Shown here: positions 56,626 to 64,000 of the stretch, one piece after another
How positions within the stretch are numbered: position 1 is the first letter of the stretch
Layout of the letters: each line of letters begins with the position of its first letter
Assembly: GCA_016271365.2 (NCBI GenBank)
Contig: CM028129.1
Location: 461,356,501-461,420,500 of the forward strand
DNA: 64,000 nucleotides
Source: Neoceratodus forsteri
Taxonomy: Eukaryota > Chordata > Ceratodontiformes > Ceratodontidae
Direction of reading: 5' to 3'
Notes under the pieces: model-generated
Told to the model about the DNA's origin: nothing
Database searches by the model: none
What the model saw: the letters and a program-made list of their open reading frames with translations, nothing else
Program-made: the position numbers and the translations under genes

Positions 56626-56640
56626 CTTGGTGGCAAGCCA

Positions 56641-58590
56641 CTGCCATTTTCACAAACAGTATCAGTGTTACAAGGTTCTGCCCAGCAATGACGGGTCACT
56701 CCCTCATTGCAACAGAATGGCTTATGCTGCAGTGACGAGGCAGCCCCTGATTGCAGTGGCTGAAACCTTACAAGATTGTGGCATGCTGGCTGAACTAGTA
56801 TGAGCAGCAGTGTGCCACAGCAGTGGGGAAAGTGGGCCAAGCCTTTAAAGGCTGTGGGGGCATTGGCCACAACAGTGCCATGTCTCCACAACCTGCTTCT
56901 GGCAACCTGCCGCAATATGTTTCTTGCGCATACATGCAATCAACATGAAAATTAGGGGCCCTATACATAGTCAAAGCAGTGAATATCATTTTTTGGGGGG
57001 GTCACATGGCTCCCTGTAACATCACCTACCAAAAGTGACAAACATGAGCAGATGCAGCTGTTTGCAGAGGCTGGACCATGGCTAAATTTAAAATATTTAG
57101 GTGGGACAACTCTCAGATCTGAATTTCTTGGTGGTGGAACTGTCATTTCTAGGTTGTGAAACTATTCTGTAGTGGTTATGGAGAAAGATGACAGAGGTGG
57201 TGGAACTGTCATACAATTTGCTTAAGAGATGGTGGAACTGCGCTCCTGTGGGCTTCTGCCCAATTTAACCCCTGGAGCCGAATCATCCCCTCTGACAGTG
57301 GAGCTGTATACAATTATGCAAACTGCCAATCCAAATGCTAGTGGTTGCACATAGGCTGAATGACTCTAACATTCTGGAAGTATGGGCATACAGGGCTACC
57401 TCAAATTTCATTCCCCCACCACTCATGCATCATACCTTAAAGCCCACCTCTCCACTCTTCCCTAGTGGTCCAGTGGCCCTGCAATCTCACTTGGCAGTGA
57501 CTGAAATCCTTAGTATTGTGTCAGCATATCCCCCTTCCTAGCCACATTCTTGCACTATCATTTAGTGGTACTGTGTGTTGCTTGCCTAACCCTTCCACTG
57601 ACCAGAACAGACATTCTGGTTCACAAAGCAGCCATTTCATAACATTTACAATTAAGAACTGCAAAAATCTTAAAACAAGAAGAGGTATACTAAAATGTTA
57701 AAAAGATACTTAAAAAAAAAGCATTTTTGCAGTCCCAGAATGCAGCTTAATTTGCATATATAAAGTGTACGTGTAGTACTTTAACTTATATAAAGAATAT
57801 GCTAAGTATAACAATTTACATTTGAAACCTCATTTGCAGAAGGAAAGTTAACTGTTTCAGCACTAAAAAAAACTTATTTGATAACTCACCCTCATCTAAA
57901 GGTTTTTTGATGTGATATAAATAGAAGTTTGGCATTTTAGCATATTTGACAAAGTGAGGAAGACATTACCCATTTAAATGAGTATCATACCCTGAATTCA
58001 GTAAGTACTATTAGGATGGCTATGAATATGCAAGTGAATGTGAAGGAAATATGTTAATAAAAATATGAGAAATTTCCATATACTACAAGGCAATGCAATA
58101 AGTACTTATTTGTAAGTTAGGTCTTTAAGTTAGACATATTACCTTTATATAATGCATGGGGAGCCCTTATTAACAATGGAAATTAAAAGGTTTATAGTGT
58201 TGTTATGATATCATTGTGACGTCAAGAGGTTGTTAACCTCTCTTGACTATGTTACAAGGATACCATAACAAACTCGTATCCTATGCACATGCGTGTATCT
58301 CGGTCATCCCGCATTTCAGCTATGGAACTGTGCTGGCTAGGAAACCAGGAGAGCCACACCATGAACTTTGGACCAACGGCCATGGTGGTGAAAGTGTTGC
58401 CAGGTGGAGTGCAGTGGGATGTCAGGTGCCAAAGTACAGCAACAGAAAGCTTCTTTTTTTTATTTTAACCCAGGATGATTGCCTTAGGCCCTATCATAGG
58501 GCTTCTGACCAACAGCCGTGGCAGTGTCAGCTGAGCCAGAGCATCATGATGGAGTGAAATTACAATTACTGAAGCCCATACACTATAAAA
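56641..58590. other. No gene recognised
   Basis: The first 300 bp may still be hAT-family DNA (a short hairpin GTTTGTGAA ... TTCACAAAC at 56,617-56,658). The rest is AT-rich with no domain. A small inverted repeat AGAGGTT-G-TTAACCTCT lies near 58,226. Confidence 0.5.
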
Positions 58591-58750
58591 GACAATGTAT
58601 GGGTTTTGATGAATAACAAAGGTGAAAACACATCTTGAGGTTGCCAGGACATTTGTAAACCTCTCCAGCTTCCCTCTCAAGGTTTACAATGTTCTGGCAA
58701 CCTCGTCAAGTGCTTACAACTTTGTTATTCACCAAAACTCATACATTATC
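58591..58750. repeat. Foldback element, 70-bp arms and 19-nt loop
   Basis: Arm 58,591-58,661 pairs with 58,681-58,750. Matching blocks include GAATAACAAAG, GAGGTTGCCAG and GTAAACC with few mismatches, about 85 percent over the arm. It is stop-free of coding meaning and lies alone in AT-rich DNA. It may be a MITE remnant. Confidence 0.85.
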
Positions 58751-59080
58751 CTCCATATTATATGTTAAAATAAGACTTAATAGCTTGGCATAATATTTAA
58801 TATCCTGAAGTAAGATTAAATGTCTTGCTAAGATTTTAAAATATGCTTATTCATAGACTTACTGACTTGTTGTATGATCCCCAAAGTAAAAAAAAAATGA
58901 TTTTCATATTAAAAAAATATTATTAAGATAATTATTTCACCCCATTGGCAGATCATTTGGCTTATTTAAAATATAAAATGTATATTACTTCATTTCTTTC
59001 TCATTTTAAGAGGGAAGATTTTTGCTGTGTATGGCATAATATGGTCATTTCGGTAGGGGGAACCAACAGTGGATGCCAGC

Positions 59081-59251
59081 AATATATCCCAGTATATCTT
59101 AATATAGGGGATATGTCATGACTGCAATAAAAATCTGATGACCTCATACCTGTAAGTGGCATAGTGATATATCCCAGTATATCTTAATATAGGAGATATG
59201 TCATGGCTGCAATACAAATCTTATGACCTCCTAAGTGGCAAAGCTATCAGT
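59081..59251 (+). repeat. Tandem duplication, unit about 85 bp
   Basis: ATATATCCCAGTATATCTTA starts at 59,082 and 59,167, and the following GATATGTCATG-CTGCAATA and ATGACCTC words repeat at the same spacing. Two units only. Confidence 0.85.
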
Positions 59252-59865
59252 GATGTCAGTAGATTTTGAAAGTGCAAATGAAAATAAGTCTGATATTTCC
59301 AGTGCAACCATTACATATCCAGTTTATGCAAAGGCATTAATTTTTCACAGTTTATGTATTGGAGCACGTAGTGGCTTTATTAGAGCTGGATGTGTGCTCA
59401 TTTTTTAGAATTGTATGGTGTTTTGCATTGCACTACTTGTGCTTCAGAATTGTACTTCCACCATTTTGTACTCATTGATCCATTGTTGTTGTTTGTCCTG
59501 ATTGCTGTGGCACTGCCAAAATGCTGGCATACTGTATATTGTTCAGGATCAGCTTCTCAGGGTCTGAACAGCTGGTTCTAAATCAAGGTCTAGTTGGGAG
59601 TTTGGATTTTGTTTACAAGTGATGATAGGTCAAGTGAGAGAATAAATGCTGAAGACTTGTCTGTGATTATAAAAGGTGATGATGTGGCAACTATGTGAAC
59701 AATCTGTTTATTTTCTCGGTTCGCCTTTGATAAGCAGAAATAGTATAATTAATACCATTGGAGGAATGAATAAAAAGTGACTACTCCCTAACGTAAATTG
59801 TAGCAAAGAAAAAAAAAACAACACTATTCAAATAATAAATGTATGTCTACAGAACAGGTGTTTGA
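59252..59865. other. No gene recognised
   Basis: AT-rich flank before the CR1 copy. No recognisable motif. Confidence 0.5.
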
Positions 59866-59869
59866 GAGA

Positions 59870-61271
59870 AGGGAGTTAACTTTATAAACTCCTGGGAAGT
59901 ATTTTACGTGAAAAAGAATCTATATGCCAGTGATAGATTACATCTAAGTAACTTGGGTACATGAACATTAGCCACCTTGATAGCAAAAAAACTAACTACT
60001 GAACATTTAAACTAATTACTTTGGGGGAATACCTGCTCCTGCACGTAACAAAAGTAACAGAAATAATACACCAAAAGATGACGGGATGACTAACTGCTAC
60101 CTAACTAATGCAAGGACTCTTCACAAGAAAGATGAATTGGAGGCAATACTAGAACCAAAGAATGACATTAACTTGGCACTTCTATCTGAAACCTGGTGGA
60201 CTGAAAATGACATATGGGGAAGGGAGATCCCAGGCTATACTGTGTACAATAGTGACAGAACAGATAAGAGGGGAGGGGGAGTAGCAGCATATATCTCAAA
60301 CAGTATAAAATCCACAAATATCTTGAAGAAAATACGAATGGAGGGTCATACAACAAAGTCTATGAGAATCAGAATTGACACAGAAAAAAACAAAAATATA
60401 ATTGTTGGTGTCTGCTATAGGCCCCCAGGAACAAGTTGTGAAATAACTGAGCAAATAAACAAAGAACTTGAAAATGCATGTGTGCTTGGAAGAACCCTAT
60501 TTGTAGGTGACCTAAATTTCAGTGATATTATCTGGGATACAACAATAGCTACTAAACAACACAGTACAGCCTTTTTAGAGAAAATTGAATAGTTGGGACT
60601 TATGCAGCACACTAAGGGACCCACAAGAGGCAAGAATACCTTGGTCATACTGTAGTTTTATCCACTAATGAAATAAATATCATAAACTGTGAAATTGTGA
60701 ACTACTGGGAAATAGCGATCATAACAGCATTACTTTCTCAATCTAAGAATATACTCCAGTTACTAGGGGGTGCCATGAGGTTTATAATTTCAACACTGCA
60801 AACTAGTCCCTCATTCTGGAAGACCTAGAAAAAATAACTGGGAGGTCTTATTATGAAATAAAAATGTCATAGAAATGTGGGACATCATACAAACACAAAT
60901 TTTCACGATATGTGACAGACATTTAAAGAAAACTGCAAAATGCAATAGCAGAGGTATCAAACCAAGATGGCTGACAACAACTATAAAAAATTAATAAAGA
61001 AAAAGCAACAGCTTTTTGTTAAATTCTCAAAGGCTGGATCAAAAGATATATGGATGAAATTCAAAAAAGCCCAAAATCAATAATAAAAAAATAAACAATA
61101 AATGTAGAAAATAATAGCAAGCAATGCAAAGAAAGATAACATGCAGCAATTTTACAGATATGTGAATTTATTACGTAAAACAAACACCACCCTATACTCT
61201 ATAGTAGCAGATAATCAAACTATAATAGAACTATAGTAGAACCAGAGCTATGGCTAACAAATTCAACTCAT
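59870..61271 (+). pseudogene. CR1 copy, ORF1 end and endonuclease, interrupted by L1
   Basis: Near 59,880-59,965 codons read SWEVFYVKKNLYASDRLHLS, the last esterase block (D-x-L-H) of CR1 ORF1. A clean 168-codon frame at 60,086-60,592 then gives the endonuclease start: CYLTNARTLHKKDELEAILE, LALLSETWWTENDIW, RGGGVAAYISNSI, GVCYRPPGTSCE and LFVGDLNFSDIIWD. After a stop it continues brokenly through GNSDHNSITF (SDH) and the linker. The RT is missing because an L1 is inserted at about 61,272 and the remainder would lie beyond the window. It is AT-rich compared with the other CR1 copies and looks like a different subfamily. Confidence 0.85.
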
Positions 61272-64000
61272 ATTTTTTTTGCAGTTAATTTGTTTATTAT
61301 AGTTTTATCCATAACACATAGTACAGCATATGTTACCTTAAGCAGATACATACTTTCATGTTATAATGAATATTGTAGATAACAATATGTTCAACATAAC
61401 ATTATGTCTCATTATCCATATAATCACTGAATATTTGCCTCCTGATAAAAGATCTTATGTATTGCCTCATACAGTTTGTACACAATGACCTGTACTGTGT
61501 TACAGAAAAGAGAGATAATAACATGAAAATAACATATATCAGACTAACATAGTTATCTAATTTATAATAGAACTTAAGGAGCTGCACTATAATATTAATT
61601 ATACTACTAAATCCATACAGAAAAGTGTATCTGTTAATAAAAATAAGGTGAAAAAAGAGGAAAAATTTTTATCGATACTTATCACTTATGGGTTTGAAGG
61701 AAATTAAAATAATCCTGCCAACACAAATAATATTCATTGAGTCGGTTTGATGTCAAATACAAAATTCTTTCTAAGGAAGCAATATAGGTCAAATTTTTCA
61801 AGATGTCTGTTAAAGTATTTGTTATATTGGATTTCCAGTGGATTAAAATCAGTCTCTTGACTTGCATAAATAAAATCTGTAACCACTTGTGCTGGTGTTT
61901 TGTTAGATTTATGTTGTTATTTGTGATTCCTAATAAGCACAACTTAGGTTCAAGTGAGATGTTGCGGTCAATAATTTCAGCAACTAAATTTTGAATGGTT
62001 TGCCACAAGTTAGATATGGGTTTGCATGACCATAAAATATGTAAAAGATCACCATTTGGAGCATTACATCGCCAGCACTTATTATCTGGTAATAGACCTA
62101 TATTATGTAAATGAGATGGTGTTTTATATCCTAGATGTAAGATTTTAAATTGAATTAATCTACTACGCATATCTTTAAAGGAGTCATGACAGAGTTTCCA
62201 ACATTTATCCCAATGAACATCTAATATGTTTTCATTTAATATCCGATTCCATCTATTTCTAGCGGGAAGGGATTGGTTCGGTAACATATCTCTAACCTGT
62301 TTATATATTTTACTAACTAAACCAGAGGGATTATTGACCCACATATTAATATATGAGGGACTTAAAACCGATCTATTTGTTTGTTGGATGTAGGGGAGTA
62401 TAACAATCCATATTTGTAAATACTTCCAAAATTATTTTTTGGGGGATATTCCATTTTATCTGAAGATTACTAAAAGAATTTAATGTATCGCTATTATCAG
62501 TCAAGATATCGTTCAAGAATAAAATGTTCTTATACATCCATGATTTGCAATATATTGGTTTATTCTCTAGATGTAATTTCAGATTACCCCAAATTGGAGT
62601 AAAGGTAAAAGGTGCGGGGTCAGATTTAAGCCAGTTATGCATTTTGAACCAATAGCAAACAGATGCATTAATTATGGGATGCTTTTTTTAACTTAGGGGT
62701 TAGTGTAACGTAAATAAAACTGTTTGGTATGTATCCTGGAGACAAAGATGCTTCCATATCATACCCATAGTGGTATATTATGATTAGGTTTAAGAAACCA
62801 TTTGATAGTTTGTGATGCTCTAAAAGCCCATAAATAGGCCGTATACCATGGTAACCCAAAGCCGCCACGAGTCCAATGAGAACGTAATTTAATATGGCTA
62901 AACCTTGGTATGAGACCTTCCCATAAAAAGTTACCTATAGTTTTATCAATACTGTTTAAAAGATGAGGAGAAATTTTAAGTGGGATACAGGCAAACTGAT
63001 AAAGAATTCTAGGTGTGATATTCATTTTAATTACCGATATTTTACCAAATAAAGATAGATTTAGATTTTTCCATTTATCCAAGTCTGTTCTGATAGTTGC
63101 AAGTAAAGGACGTAGGTTTATTTCCCATATTCTGTCTAAATCAGCTGATACTTTAATCCCTAGGTAGGTGATACCTTGTGGGGATCAACGAAATCCGAGA
63201 TGTTTATTCATAAGGAGATTACAATGTTTATTCAGTGGTAATATTTCAGATTTTTGATAATTAACTGTAAACCCAGAGAGCTTTGAAAAAAGTTTAAGTA
63301 TGTTATTGAGTGGTTGCACTGATAATTTTAGGTTTTCTAACAAAATAAGCATATCATCAGCATATGACAATGTTGTATATTGCGTATGCCCAATAGAGAT
63401 GCCCTTTATGTTATTATTCTGTCTGAGAAAGGTGCTAAGAGTTTCAAGAGCTAAAGTAAAAAGGGATGGGGAAAGAGGGCATCTTTGCCTAGTACCTCTT
63501 GCTAATATAAAGGACTGTGATAAAGTAGAATTAGTGAGTACTCTCGCATGTGGCTTTGTATAAAGAAGTTTGATCCAAGAACAAAATTGTTTACTAAAAC
63601 CAAATCGGGATAATACCATGTAGAGAAAGTTCCAGTCCAAAGAATCAAAGGCTTTTTCAAAGTCTATTGCAATTGCTACTGCTGGAGAGTTAAGTGATTT
63701 GGCCTTATGAATAAGGTTAATTAGAGAACGCAGATGGTCAGAACCCATCCTGCCTTTAATAACGAAGCCCACTTGAGATTTGTGAATTAGTTTAGGAATG
63801 TATGGTTCTATACGATTTGCCAGAATCTTGGCAAATATCTTGCCGTCTGTATTCAGTAAAGATATTGGTCGGTAGTTAGCCGGATTAGTAGTGTCCTTGT
63901 CTATTTTTTGGGAGAATTGTAATAACTGCTTCTGTCATAGTAAAAGGTAGATATCCAGACCCAAAAGATTCATGAAAAACCTTACATAATAAAGGGGATA
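61272..64000 (-). mobile_element. L1/Tx1-type LINE, 3' part, runs off window
   Basis: The minus strand enters from beyond 64,000 and ends in a short oligo-A (TTTTTTTT on plus at 61,272-61,279) after about 400 bp of AT-rich 3' UTR. It contains the RT and C-terminal region of an L1-like ORF2 with few lesions. It is inserted in a CR1 on the opposite strand. Its 5' end and target duplication cannot be seen. Confidence 0.88.
61682..64000 (-). pseudogene. L1/Tx1-like ORF2: reverse transcriptase and C-terminus
   Basis: Blocks in order: NPANYRPISLLNTDGKIFAK (near 63,880), VGFVIKGRMGSDHLRSLINL, IAIDFEKAFDSLDWNFLYMV (block A), RGTRQRCPLSPSLFTLALET, LSYADDMLILLENL (intact YADD), YQKSEILPL, ITYLGIKVSADLDRIW, WTRGGFGLPWYTAYLWAFRA, and the terminal Cys motif DNKCWRCNAPNGDLLHILWS. 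The last is the CCHC-like knuckle of vertebrate L1 and Tx1 ORF2. Lesions are few: a TGA near 63,187, and frame changes near 63,850, 62,760, 62,650 and 62,370. Long clean runs (195 and 220 codons) imply a fairly recent insertion. Confidence 0.92.

Larger units (their letters stand above)
54970..56640 (+). mobile_element. Partial copy of hAT interior (copy C)
   Basis: In the same orientation as the element at 6.6-19.7 kb: three ~300-bp monomers, then CCATTATACAGCTTACCGGC, GCAGACGTGTTCCTGG, CAGAGGTAAGTATTGGG and GC-rich palindromic monomers. It lacks the LINE B block and the 133-bp repeats, so it shows the arrangement before those insertions. No terminal repeats were found, and it starts at the 143-bp satellite. 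Confidence 0.75.

Overview
This window is intergenic or intronic DNA from a large, transposon-rich vertebrate genome. I see no host protein-coding gene, no rRNA or functional tRNA gene and no CRISPR. Everything recognisable is mobile-element or satellite DNA: CR1 LINEs with octamer TTTCTATG-type tails, L2-like LINEs with (AATC)n tails, a vertebrate L1/Tx1-type LINE, PIF/Harbinger and hAT DNA transposons, and tRNA-derived SINEs. Together with the high density of nested insertions this fits an amphibian (perhaps caecilian), a lungfish or a repeat-rich reptile. The species call is inference and weak.

Layout. 1-6.6 kb: mostly undiagnosed DNA with a 234-bp tandem duplication, small hairpins and a LINE 3' fragment. 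6,620-19,653: one hAT-type element about 13.0 kb long, bounded by imperfect 36-bp terminal inverted repeats and a perfect 8-bp target duplication (GCATAAGC). It has no visible transposase. It is built from ~300-bp monomers, GC-rich ~135-145-bp palindromic monomers and two other internal repeat fields. It was later invaded by two L2-like LINEs (one with a 2A-like N-terminus) and a CR1 tail. 19.9-23.6 kb: a GC-rich decayed element with a Myb/SANT-like fragment and a 685-bp tandem duplication. 24.4-26.35 kb: an inverted partial copy of the hAT interior. 27.1-33.9 kb: a decayed PIF/Harbinger transposon with a Myb-like ORF on + and a DDE transposase on -, invaded by CR1 and a SINE. 34-40 kb: SINEs, a CR1 fragment and a ~94-bp minisatellite. 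40.39-45.42 kb: a nearly full-length CR1 (minus) with ORF1 (zinc finger plus esterase), ORF2 (endonuclease plus RT) and a 5' end of 2.2 tandem ~320-bp monomers. 46.4-52.2 kb: a pile of CR1 copies, one cleanly nested in another. 53.2-55.0 kb: a 12-copy 143-bp satellite abutting a third copy of the hAT interior (55.0-56.6 kb). 58.6 kb: a 70-bp-arm foldback. 59.8-64.0 kb: a CR1 5' part interrupted by an L1 that runs off the window.

The most notable items are the compound hAT family that carries satellite-like internal arrays in three copies, the hydrophobic 2A-like leader of the L2-like element, and the tandem 5' monomers of the CR1 together with a recognisable esterase ORF1. All coding regions here carry stops or frameshifts and are annotated as pseudogenes. 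Domain names come from motif recognition only; no database search was made.
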